From: Erysipelotrichaceae bacterium OPF54
GTDB taxonomy: Bacteria; Bacillota_I; Bacilli_A; Erysipelotrichales; Erysipelotrichaceae
Direction of reading: 5' to 3'
Length of the DNA: 64,000 nt
Assembly: GCA_022834735.1 (NCBI GenBank)
Contig: BQKD01000001.1
Span: 1,527,659 to 1,591,658, forward strand
Shown here: in pieces, positions 16,492 to 23,900 of the stretch
How positions within the stretch are numbered: position 1 is the first letter of the stretch
Layout: each line of letters begins with the position of its first letter
Made by a program: the position numbers and the translations under genes
The notes under the pieces: generated by a model
Told to the model about the DNA's origin: nothing
The model's database searches: none
Seen by the model: the letters and a program-made list of their open reading frames with translations, nothing else

Positions 16492-17649
16492 ATGAAAGTA
16501 GAATTTTCCAAAGATATGAAGAAGAAGATCATCGTATATGCATCTTCTTTGATTTGTGCGATTTTGGCATTTACTTTGATCAACCGCATCGATGAGGTAG
16601 CTCGTTTCTTTTCCGGCGTGATGCGCATCCTTTTCCCTTTTCTGCTGGGATTTGCGATCGCATTTATCCTGAATCAGCCGGTCATGGTGTTTGAACAGAA
16701 ACTGCTTGCGAAAACAAGGCTGAACAATACATCCAAGCGCGTGATTGCGGAGGCTGTCGTATTTATCGTGGCGTTCGGTCTGCTGATTCTTGTGATCGGT
16801 ATGATCGTGCCGTCGCTGATCGATTCGATCAAAACATTTATGACAAATATTCAGGAATATTCCGATACGCTTTACAAGTATATGATGTCTCTTGCGAAAA
16901 CGATGAATATTTCTCCTGCGATGATCGAGGACTGGTTCAAGGACCTGGATATTCTTCCTTCGATTTCTCAGGCGCTGAAGTCGTATATTCCGAAAATCGC
17001 CGATTTCTCGTTCGGCTTCATTAAAGAGATCATGAATTTTATTATCGCGATCGCGGCGGCCTTTTACATCCTGCTGGACAAGGAGTCGCTCATTCGGGGC
17101 GTAAAGAAACTGAACTATTCCATATTCAACAAAGAAACTGCCAATTATCTGACACTTTTTTCTCATGATGCCAAAGAAGTTTTCGAACAGTACATCGTAG
17201 GCAATCTTCTGGACGCGCTGATCGTCGGGATCGTCTGCTACTTCGGCGTGCTGATCTTCAAGATGCCGTATGCGCCGATGATCGGATTCATTGTCGGGAT
17301 CACGAATGTCATTCCGGTCTTCGGTCCGTTTTTAGGTGCGGTCCCTGTCATTATCATCCTGCTGCTTATCAATCCATGGCAGGCACTGATCTTTGCGGTG
17401 TTCATCCTGGTGCTTCAGCAGGTCGACGGCAATGTGCTCAAGCCGGTCATCCTGGGCGACAAGCTGGGCATTTCGGGATTCTGGATCCTGTTCTCGGTTA
17501 CTGTGGGCGGCGCGCTGTTCGGTATTCTTGGCATGTTCCTCGGGGTGCCGGTTTTCGCGCTCATCTATGCGAGCCTTAAAGATCTGGCACAGATCAATCT
17601 GGAACGAAAAAATATCGAGATCAACGATGATGCGGGTATCATTCAATAA
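16492..17649 (+). CDS. AI-2E family transporter (UPF0118/TqsA-type permease)
   Basis: A 385-residue polytopic membrane protein of the AI-2E/UPF0118 family. It has paired N-terminal helices, a large loop (about 100-190), and C-terminal helices containing DALIVGIVCYFGVLIFKMPYAPMIGFIVGITNVIPVFGPFLGAVP, LQQVDGNVLKPVILGDKLGISGFWILFSVTVGG and LGVPVFALIYA, the family's most conserved part. Members export autoinducer-2 or act as Na+/H+ antiporters; the substrate here is unknown. The start is the ATG at 16492, with GGAGG 5 nt upstream. Divergent from the TrmH-like gene. Confidence 0.9.
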   Translation: MKVEFSKDMKKKIIVYASSLICAILAFTLINRIDEVARFFSGVMRILFPFLLGFAIAFILNQPVMVFEQKLLAKTRLNNTSKRVIAEAVVFIVAFGLLILVIGMIVPSLIDSIKTFMTNIQEYSDTLYKYMMSLAKTMNISPAMIEDWFKDLDILPSISQALKSYIPKIADFSFGFIKEIMNFIIAIAAAFYILLDKESLIRGVKKLNYSIFNKETANYLTLFSHDAKEVFEQYIVGNLLDALIVGIVCYFGVLIFKMPYAPMIGFIVGITNVIPVFGPFLGAVPVIIILLLINPWQALIFAVFILVLQQVDGNVLKPVILGDKLGISGFWILFSVTVGGALFGILGMFLGVPVFALIYASLKDLAQINLERKNIEINDDAGIIQ

Positions 17650-17678
17650 AGAAATACAGCAATGTGTTTCTTTTTTTG
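17647..17678 (+). terminator. Terminator after the AI-2E transporter gene
   Basis: AAAGAAATAC pairs with GTGTTTCTTT (one G-T pair) across a 6-nt loop, followed by a T-run. It starts at the stop codon. Confidence 0.75.
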
Positions 17679-17738
17679 ATTCATCACGCTTCTTATTTTC
17701 CGGTTTTCAGATAAAATGATAAAAGATGGAGGGATACT

Positions 17739-18635
17739 TTGAACTTTTTAATCGATTGTATACTTGATGCCTGGCATGACACGTGGCTGATGCTTCCGCT
17801 GCTGTATGCGGCCTATCTGATCATCGAATATTTTGAGCGGAAAGACTCAAAAGACGACAAATTATTTTTCGGACTGCAGAAATACGGGCCTCTGGTGGGT
17901 GCGCTGATCGGTCTGATCCCGCAATGTGGTTTCAGTATCCTGGCGGCTATGCTGTTCGTTCAGGGCAATATTACATTAGGAACGCTGGCTGCGGTATTTA
18001 TTGCGACCAGCGACGAGGCGATCCCGATCCTGCTTGCCGAACCGTCGCTTTTCTCCTCTCTTCTTATTCTGCTGGCGTGCAAATTCTGCATCGGGATCGC
18101 AGGAGGATTCTTTATCGATCGGATCGTGTTCCCGCATCAGAAGATCCTTCGTTTCGAAGATATGCCGGAGGAAGAGGACGAAGAACAATATGAAGAAGAC
18201 GAGCAGGCGGCCAGTTCGTGCCCTTGCTGCTATCCGCAGTATCCGATGTGGATCAGCGCTCTGCTGCGAACGGTCAAGATTTTTATCTTCGTATTTTTGA
18301 CAACGGTCGCGTTCAATATGCTGATCGGATGGATCGGCGAACAGACATTGTCGAAATTCCTGCTTACGGGCACAGTTTTCCAGCCTTTGCTGGCCGCTCT
18401 GTTCGGTTTCATTCCGAATTGTGCGGCAACCGTTATTTTATGCCAGCTGTTTGCTCTCGGACAGCTTTCGTTCGGCTCGCTTCTTGCAGGCCTGATCACG
18501 AATGCCGGGCTCGGCTTTCTTGTCCTGTTCCAGTACGGCGAGAAGAAGTCGACGATCGGAAAGCTGGCGCTTATCCTGTGGATCATTGCTTCCCTGAGCG
18601 GTCTGGGTGCGATGTGGATCACCACTTTGATCTGA
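17739..18635 (+). CDS. Putative 10TM heavy-metal exporter (ArsP_2/DUF2899-type)
   Basis: A 298-residue polytopic protein built of two similar halves. Each half has a cysteine-containing signature in a membrane segment: GLIPQCGFSILAAMLFVQGNITLGTLAAVFIATSDEAIPILL (first) and GFIPNCAATVILCQLFALGQLSFGSLLAGLITNAGLGFLVLF (second). Between them is an acidic, cysteine-rich loop (EEEDEEQYEEDEQAASSCPCCYP), a likely metal-binding site. Relatives are annotated as manganese or arsenic efflux proteins; the metal is not established. The start is a TTG with GGAGGG 5 nt upstream. No riboswitch was recognised ahead of it. Confidence 0.8.
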   Translation: MNFLIDCILDAWHDTWLMLPLLYAAYLIIEYFERKDSKDDKLFFGLQKYGPLVGALIGLIPQCGFSILAAMLFVQGNITLGTLAAVFIATSDEAIPILLAEPSLFSSLLILLACKFCIGIAGGFFIDRIVFPHQKILRFEDMPEEEDEEQYEEDEQAASSCPCCYPQYPMWISALLRTVKIFIFVFLTTVAFNMLIGWIGEQTLSKFLLTGTVFQPLLAALFGFIPNCAATVILCQLFALGQLSFGSLLAGLITNAGLGFLVLFQYGEKKSTIGKLALILWIIASLSGLGAMWITTLI

Positions 18636-18636
18636 T

Positions 18637-18672
18637 AAAAACGACGGAAACTATCAATGTTTTCGTCGTTTA
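18637..18672 (+). terminator. Terminator after the metal-exporter gene
   Basis: AAACGACGGAAAC pairs with GTTTTCGTCGTTT, with one mismatch, over a 7-nt loop, followed by TTTAATTT. Confidence 0.6.
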
Positions 18673-18774
18673 ATTTATGGGTCTGAACGATATTAAACCG
18701 ATGAAAACAGATCAGCGAATGAGCCGTTCAAAGCCTTTCCTCACTTTTACGGCACGCCAGGTCATTTAATAAAC

Positions 18775-18797
18775 AAAAAGGACACTTTCGTGTCCCG
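18775..18797 (-). terminator. Terminator of the yitT-type gene
   Basis: On minus, GGACAC, loop GAAA, GTGTCC, then TTTTTG, just past the stop codon at 18799. Confidence 0.85.
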
Positions 18798-18798
18798 T

Positions 18799-19680
18799 TC
18801 ATTCAATGGGCTGCTGATAGAAATTGCCGTAAAAACTGGCTGTTTTATACGTATTGACAATGACTTTCGGATCAGCCTTCCTTACTTCCGCTATAATGTC
18901 TCTTGCCTGATAAGCGCTGACCACTGATTTGCAGATGTAATATTTCTGATGCGAATAGGCGCCGTATGCTTCGATCACGCTCATTCCGTGCCGGCATGTT
19001 GTCATGAAACTGTCGATCACCAGCTGCGGTTTGGATGTGGTAAATTCGATCGTGATCTGCGCATAACGCTGATACAGTCCCGAGATCGCTTTTGTCGAAA
19101 GGAACTGGAAGATGATCGAATAGCCGGCTTCTTTCCAGCCAAATACGAATCCATAGCATACATACATGAAGCAGTTGAAATAAAACACATAATCCCAGAT
19201 CCCTTTATGGATCTTGTTGGACACATACTGGGCAATAAAATCCGTTCCTCCGGTCGATCCGCCAGCCTTGAGTGCAAGAGAGATCGAAAAGCCCCATAAA
19301 ACGCCGCCAAATAGTATGTTGAGAACCTGATCGGTGAACAAAGGTTCAAACTGGAATATTTCAAGAAATATAGATACGAGCGTAAACTGTATCGTACTCA
19401 GCAGCACAAAACGTTTGGAAATGGCTTTTGCGCAAAATAAAGCAGCTGGTATATTGAGAAGCATGATGCCTGCTGAGGTCGTAAAGCGAACATGCATCAG
19501 ATCGGCTACTTTGTTCATGAACAAGGCGATCCCTGTAAATCCGCCTGAAATCAGATTGCAGGGGTTCATGAATACATTGATGATAAACACCTGCATGAGG
19601 GCGCTGATCACGACCATGACAAGCGAGATCATGAATCGGATCTTTTTATTCTTGTTGAGCTTTTTAAATAATTCGAGCAT
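18799..19680 (-). CDS. YitT family membrane protein (DUF161 + DUF2179)
   Basis: A 293-residue protein with about five or six membrane segments (residues 15-185) carrying the YitT signature NPCNLISGGFTGIALFMNK and GGSTGGTDFIAQYVSNK. A soluble C-terminal DUF2179 domain follows (about 205-290; TTSKPQLVIDSFMTTCRHGMSVIEAYGAYS, ARDIIAEVRKADPKVIVNT). The family is common in Firmicutes and its function is unproven. The start ATG has AGGAGA 5 nt upstream, and a TATAAT at 19711-19706 is the likely -10. It is a single-gene unit with its own terminator. Confidence 0.9.
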   Translation of the reverse strand: MLELFKKLNKNKKIRFMISLVMVVISALMQVFIINVFMNPCNLISGGFTGIALFMNKVADLMHVRFTTSAGIMLLNIPAALFCAKAISKRFVLLSTIQFTLVSIFLEIFQFEPLFTDQVLNILFGGVLWGFSISLALKAGGSTGGTDFIAQYVSNKIHKGIWDYVFYFNCFMYVCYGFVFGWKEAGYSIIFQFLSTKAISGLYQRYAQITIEFTTSKPQLVIDSFMTTCRHGMSVIEAYGAYSHQKYYICKSVVSAYQARDIIAEVRKADPKVIVNTYKTASFYGNFYQQPIE

Positions 19681-19801
19681 AACGTTCTCCTGTGTTTCTT
19701 CCCTTATTATAATGAATCTGTTTGGAAAAGTAAGATAAGAAGATCAAAACTGTATGTTTTTTCCTGATTTGAAAGAAAAAAGATTTTTTTTACAAAAAGT
19801 A

Positions 19802-19830
19802 TTGATTTTAACCGGATGACGTGGCATAAT
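19802..19830 (+). promoter_or_regulatory. Promoter of the tRNA-Cys/tRNA-Leu unit
   Basis: TTGATT (19802-19807), 17-nt spacer, CATAAT (19825-19830), 12 nt before the tRNA-Cys 5' end. Confidence 0.7.
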
Positions 19831-19842
19831 AACTAAGCAATT

Positions 19843-19916
19843 GGTTCCGTAGCCAAGTGGTAAGGCAATAGACTGCAACTCTGTGATCACCGGTTCAAAT
19901 CCGGTCGGAACCTCCA
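19843..19916 (+). tRNA. tRNA-Cys (GCA)
   Basis: A full cloverleaf. Acceptor GGTTCCG pairs with CGGAACC, anticodon GCA is at 19875-19877, the T-loop is TTCAAAT, discriminator U fits tRNA-Cys, and CCA is encoded. Confidence 0.95.
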
Positions 19917-19921
19917 TTTTT

Positions 19922-20009
19922 GGGGTCGTGGCGAAATCGGCAGACGCAACGGACTTAAAATCCGTTGGGAGTTAATCCCGTGTGGGTTCAAGTCCCACCG
20001 TCCCCACCA
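19922..20009 (+). tRNA. tRNA-Leu (UAA)
   Basis: A class II tRNA with a long variable arm (TGGGAGTTAATCCCG). Anticodon TAA is at 19956-19958 in loop CTTAAAA, the T-arm is GTGGG-TTCAAGT-CCCAC, the discriminator is A, and CCA is encoded. The acceptor stem GGGGTCG/CGTCCCC has a U-U mismatch at the fifth pair. Confidence 0.93.
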
Positions 20010-20020
20010 TACGTAATTTT

Positions 20021-20048
20021 CCCTTTATTTAAAGGGTCTTTTTTTTAT
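20021..20048 (+). terminator. Terminator of the tRNA unit
   Basis: CCCTTT, loop ATTT, AAAGGG, followed by TC and eight T. Confidence 0.85.
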
Positions 20049-20119
20049 GTTCGAGCAATTTCCTGTTCCTGTCAGAAACAAGTCTTCTAGATTATCCTTA
20101 GATAATACGAAAAGTAGAA

Positions 20120-21739
20120 CTACATTTTTCCCAGTATTCTATGCTTCTCATCCTTGAGATCCACATAGTTTGGAATGCTGATTTCTAAAAGCTTGTAATA
20201 CTCTTTGACTTTCTTATTCGGCACTTCGACGATGGCTTCCTCATTGTGATTCTTAAAACACATCAGGGATTGTGTTTTCCCGAACAGCCGGCTTGTGGAG
20301 ATACCTACTGCTTCCATTTCTTTGCGTACCAGCAGCAGAACGATCGTATCGATAATATCATGGAGGATCTTTCCTCTTACGGTCTGATCTGTCCATTTCG
20401 ACAGTGGCAGCAGTTCCAGATACTCCTTGCTCGTCTTGAATACGGTCTCGATCTCCGTTCGGCAGAAATAGCGATACAGCAGATCTTCCGGTGTCGTATC
20501 GATGTTGGAAAGCAGGACGAAATAACCGTACTTTACGGTCATCCAGTCTTTGTCCTTGTCTTTCATCGCCACATACTCCTCTTCGTGTTCTTCCAGATAA
20601 TTGCGGAAACGAAGAAGGGCGTTATTATGGTCTACATATACATAGGCGTATTCTTCGTGCTTGCCAAACAAAGTGATCTTCTTCTTTCTGCCGAAGTACG
20701 TGTGATCCTTCCGTATGAACTGGTATTTGCCTTTGTTGAACTGATCCTTGAACTGCCAATACAAGTCTTTGTACGGGTATCCTCTTCTGGCAGGCATCCG
20801 GCTGATGATCCTTTTCCCGCTTCCGATATGGAATGCTTCGATCAGCGGTCTGCACACATAGCCTGCATCCAGCACCAGCGATTCGATCTCGATATCGAGC
20901 GAAGCGGCGACATCGTTGATCGTATTCATGATCGTGCTCAGATCCAGAAGATTTCCCGGAATGATGTCATACCATACCGGCAGCCCCGTCTTCTCGTCAA
21001 GGACGAGGACAAGACGCGTCTGTACTGGAGAAGAGGAGATTCCATGACAGCTCAGCGCGTTGAACGGATTGTTCGTGATCTGATTGGGAAGCGGTGTCGA
21101 ATCCACATAACAGCCTCGTCCAAACTTCGGATCTTTCCTGCGCATGAGCCGGACAAACGCTTTGAAGAAGTCCATGCGCACCTTGTCATTGCCCATCATC
21201 GAATAAAAGATCGTATCCGAGCGGAGGGTGCTCAGTATCAAGTCTTCGAACAGATAAGAAGCATAGGATTTCTCTATAAAATCATCGCATCCGATATGGG
21301 ATCCGTCTTTAAGGATGCCGTGAAGCAGGTGAGCAAGAAAGCGTTCAAGTTCCTCTTTTTTCGGAAAAACAGACTGAAATACAGAGAGCAGGCCATGTTT
21401 TTCTAAAAAACGAAGAAGCAGGAAAACATCACCGAAAACCGTATGGATCTGAGGTTTCGGGAACAATTCAGAATAAATCGTTTCTTTAGCGGTGTCGGAA
21501 ACAGGAGAAAAAGTACCTGAAACGGCATCGAACTCGACAAGACCTCTGGTAGGAGAAAGAAAAACACCCGATTTTTTATCTTCAGACAGAGAAATGACCT
21601 TGCCAAGACGCTCGCGTACTCTTTGCGTGCTATGATTTTTCTTTCCGGGGACATAAACCGATTCGACGATAGAAGCGGAACCGGAAACAATGCGGTTATT
21701 TGAATCTCTGACAAGTTTTTGAACTTTAATGAAAGCCAT
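20120..21739 (-). CDS. IS4-superfamily DDE transposase
   Basis: A 539-residue transposase that looks whole. The DDE triad is visible: Asp in CYVDSTPLPNQ, Asp in ESLVLDAGYVCRPL, and Glu in the C-terminal YFCRTEIETVFKTSK, which fits the IS4 YREK pattern Y-x2-R-x3-E-x6-K exactly. The insertion domain between the second Asp and the Glu is beta-rich, as usual. The start is the ATG at 21739, with GGAG 8 nt upstream; the open frame begins three codons earlier. The stop lies inside the left terminal motif. Exact IS family (IS1634-like or other) is unsure. Confidence 0.88.
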   Translation of the reverse strand: MAFIKVQKLVRDSNNRIVSGSASIVESVYVPGKKNHSTQRVRERLGKVISLSEDKKSGVFLSPTRGLVEFDAVSGTFSPVSDTAKETIYSELFPKPQIHTVFGDVFLLLRFLEKHGLLSVFQSVFPKKEELERFLAHLLHGILKDGSHIGCDDFIEKSYASYLFEDLILSTLRSDTIFYSMMGNDKVRMDFFKAFVRLMRRKDPKFGRGCYVDSTPLPNQITNNPFNALSCHGISSSPVQTRLVLVLDEKTGLPVWYDIIPGNLLDLSTIMNTINDVAASLDIEIESLVLDAGYVCRPLIEAFHIGSGKRIISRMPARRGYPYKDLYWQFKDQFNKGKYQFIRKDHTYFGRKKKITLFGKHEEYAYVYVDHNNALLRFRNYLEEHEEEYVAMKDKDKDWMTVKYGYFVLLSNIDTTPEDLLYRYFCRTEIETVFKTSKEYLELLPLSKWTDQTVRGKILHDIIDTIVLLLVRKEMEAVGISTSRLFGKTQSLMCFKNHNEEAIVEVPNKKVKEYYKLLEISIPNYVDLKDEKHRILGKM

Positions 21740-21783
21740 GATGAACACTCCATCTCTTTTGAATGCTAAGTAGAACTACATAA

Positions 21784-21812
21784 AGTATAGCACAGCTTAT
21801 ATCAAAAGTTAA
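21784..21812 (-). promoter_or_regulatory. Transposase promoter of the first IS
   Basis: On minus: TTAACT (21812-21807), 17-nt spacer, TATACT (21789-21784). The adjacent 21768-21781 is a copy of the IS end motif, covering the likely transcription start. Confidence 0.55.
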
Positions 21813-21929
21813 AAATATGGTTTATATAAAGCAAATACTCCTTTGCCAAGCAGATGTAGTTCTACTTTTGCGCTCATCTAAAGATTATTTATCTCTTTCT
21901 TTTTACGCACCAGCAGATTACCGGCTTCG

Positions 21930-21965
21930 AAAAAAAAGAGAGACAGAACGCTTCTATCTCTCTGA
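21930..21965 (-). terminator. Terminator of the hisS-aspS-pyk/NTase operon
   Basis: On minus, AGAGAGA pairs with TCTCTCT across a 13-nt loop, followed by TTTTTTTT. Confidence 0.8.
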
Positions 21966-21980
21966 TTGCATTTGTCTTTT

Positions 21981-23900
21981 CTAGTCCAGATCCGAAAAAA
22001 GATCGGATGAATACACTCCGTCGTCGATCAGTTTCTGGAAGGAGGCGACAACAGCCGGCTTGTCCTCCTTATAAGTCACTCCGAACCATTTGTCATTGGT
22101 CTGAAGCACTTTGACATCAAATTCATGTTTCGGAAGCTCTTCGCCGATAAAGATCGGCAGCAGATATTCTGCTGTATCGATATCTTCCTTATGGTTTTCA
22201 AAGAATTCCACGAACCCTTTTTTCAGACGGTCCACGAATTTTGGCGTAAGCCCCCACATATTCATCGATACATAGGAATCCCCGTCCAGCGCCTTTCCGT
22301 CTGCTGCCGCTCCGGTCGCCGTTTTTACGATATTTTTCGTTTCTTTGACATCGATCAGATTGTTTTCATGATCGACTTTGCATACGCCGCGCGTCACGCC
22401 CCCAAAATCAGACAAAGTATTTTCCAGGAGGAATCCGGCCATACAGTAGTGTTCCTCATCGTCCATGTTCACCTTTTCCAGGAAATCATGGATCTGCACG
22501 AATGCTTCTTTTCCGTAATAATCATCGGCATTGATGACAACGAACGGTTCATGGATCAGATCACGGCAGGCAAGCACAGCCTGACCGGTCCCCCATGGTT
22601 TTTTTCTTTCCTGATCAAGAACGACCCCTTCCGGAATATCATCAAGCGCCTGATAGGCGTATTCCACTTCGATATGATGGTCGGCGCACATTTTTTCGAT
22701 CCGGTTTCCGATCACTTCCATAAAATCATCCTTGATATCTTTGCGGATGATGAAAATGATCTTATTGAAACCCGCCTCGATCGCGTCATGGATCGAGTAA
22801 TCCATGATGATCTCGCCGTTCGGACCGACCCCTTCGAGCTGCTTGATCCCTCCGCCGTAACGCGAACCTAGACCGGCTGCCATAATAACAAGTGCAGTTT
22901 TCATTTCATTCTCCTTATTTATATACATCAGCGTGTTCCTGGCAATAGCGGCAAAAACCTTCATTGCCTCCAGAGCATATTTTCCGTTGGCCACTTCTCC
23001 GGTCAGCATGATCGAAGAAGCGCCGTCAAAAACCGCATGGAACACATCGTTGACCTCTGCTCTGGTCGGGACACCGCGTTCGATCATCGAATCGAGCATT
23101 TGTGTGACTACCATATACGGCATTTCGTGCGCCTTGCATACGCGCTCTATTTCATGCTGAACGATCGGCAGCATTTCCAGCGCGACCGCATTGCCAAGAT
23201 CCCCTCTGGCAATGACGATTTCGTCGCAGTATGGAAAGAGCGATTCAAGATGCGCCAGCCCGCTTTTTGTCTCGATCTTGGCATACAGACGAACATCCGT
23301 CCCCGCCTGCTGCAGCGCTTCGCGCACATACTGCAGATCTTCCTTGCTGCGCACGAACGGCTGCATCACGCTGTCTACCCCCAGTTCTTTCATAAGCTGG
23401 ATATTCGCCAGATCCTGTTCGCATAGCGGAAGAAGGACGACTTCCCTGCCTTCGATCGCAATGCTTTTGTTCGAAAGCAGACGTCCTCCTAAAATGATCT
23501 CGCATTCCACGCCGTTTTCCGTGGTCTTTTTTGCCTCCGCAAGGATCTTTCCGTCATCGAACAGGATGCGGTCTCCCTTCTGAATGGAAGAAAGCACGAT
23601 CTGCGGAACCGGGATGTCGCGCCCAAGTACCACGATATCTCCGCACAGCAGATGCTGACCGCTTCCCATGTTGCCGACCCGAAGCTCGGGCCCTTTCATA
23701 TCCACAAGAAGCTCGATCTTCTTTCCTGTTTTCTTCTCTGCCAGCCGCAGATTTTCGATCCAGGGACGCGCCCCATCCAGCGAAGTATGGGATAAGTTCA
23801 GCCGGATCCCGCTCATGCCAGCGCCGATCATGGCACAGATCTGTTCTTTGGTATGGAGCGTAGGACCAAAAGTTCCGAAAATACGAACCGAACGTCCCAT
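21981..23900 (-). CDS. Fusion: pyruvate kinase barrel (no C-domain) + sugar-phosphate nucleotidyltransferase
   Basis: One uninterrupted 639-codon frame. Residues 1-332 are a pyruvate kinase A/B-domain: FGTFGPTL, GIRLNLSHTS, VDMKGPELRVG, YAKIETKSGL, VIARGDLG, TQMLDSM, PTRAEVNDV, ASSIMLTGEVANGKY. The active-site residues are kept but the allosteric C-terminal domain is absent. Residues 333-639 (MKTALVIMAAGLGSRYGGGIKQLEGVGPNGE, VINADDYYG) are a nucleotidyltransferase of the glucose-1-phosphate type, with the G-x-G-S-R loop. The junction keeps AAGGAG plus an ATG (22904), so the second half may also be made alone as a 307-residue protein. The start overlaps the aspS stop (TAATG). Pyruvate kinase makes pyruvate and ATP from PEP; the sugar substrate is unknown. 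Confidence 0.85.
   Translation of the reverse strand: MGRSVRIFGTFGPTLHTKEQICAMIGAGMSGIRLNLSHTSLDGARPWIENLRLAEKKTGKKIELLVDMKGPELRVGNMGSGQHLLCGDIVVLGRDIPVPQIVLSSIQKGDRILFDDGKILAEAKKTTENGVECEIILGGRLLSNKSIAIEGREVVLLPLCEQDLANIQLMKELGVDSVMQPFVRSKEDLQYVREALQQAGTDVRLYAKIETKSGLAHLESLFPYCDEIVIARGDLGNAVALEMLPIVQHEIERVCKAHEMPYMVVTQMLDSMIERGVPTRAEVNDVFHAVFDGASSIMLTGEVANGKYALEAMKVFAAIARNTLMYINKENEMKTALVIMAAGLGSRYGGGIKQLEGVGPNGEIIMDYSIHDAIEAGFNKIIFIIRKDIKDDFMEVIGNRIEKMCADHHIEVEYAYQALDDIPEGVVLDQERKKPWGTGQAVLACRDLIHEPFVVINADDYYGKEAFVQIHDFLEKVNMDDEEHYCMAGFLLENTLSDFGGVTRGVCKVDHENNLIDVKETKNIVKTATGAAADGKALDGDSYVSMNMWGLTPKFVDRLKKGFVEFFENHKEDIDTAEYLLPIFIGEELPKHEFDVKVLQTNDKWFGVTYKEDKPAVVASFQKLIDDGVYSSDLFSDLD
22902..22916 (-). 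promoter_or_regulatory. Internal Shine-Dalgarno and start of the nucleotidyltransferase half
   Basis: AAGGAG (22916-22911), six bases, ATG (22904-22902), in frame with the pyruvate kinase. This is an independent translation start at the domain boundary. Confidence 0.65.

Larger units (their letters stand above)
20090..21889 (-). mobile_element. Insertion sequence, IS4 superfamily, with imperfect inverted ends
   Basis: About 1.8 kb holding one transposase. The ends share a core AAAAGTAGAACTACAT: left 20110-20125, right as the reverse complement at 21854-21869. Weaker similarity continues outwards (ATTATC/TTTAGAT-like) to about 20090 and 21889. A third copy of the core (14 bases) lies at 21768-21781, over the transposase promoter. 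No convincing target duplication was found, so the outer limits are approximate. It sits between the tRNA-Leu terminator and the end of the aspS operon and breaks no visible gene. Confidence 0.75.

Noticed and set aside
17650-17738. A metal riboswitch ahead of the metal exporter
   Set aside because: Only 89 nt, filled by a terminator and promoter-like bases; no manganese-riboswitch motifs seen.
20246-21406. A 386-codon plus-strand frame inside the first IS
   Set aside because: Antisense to the transposase, no family resemblance; explained by codon bias of the true gene.
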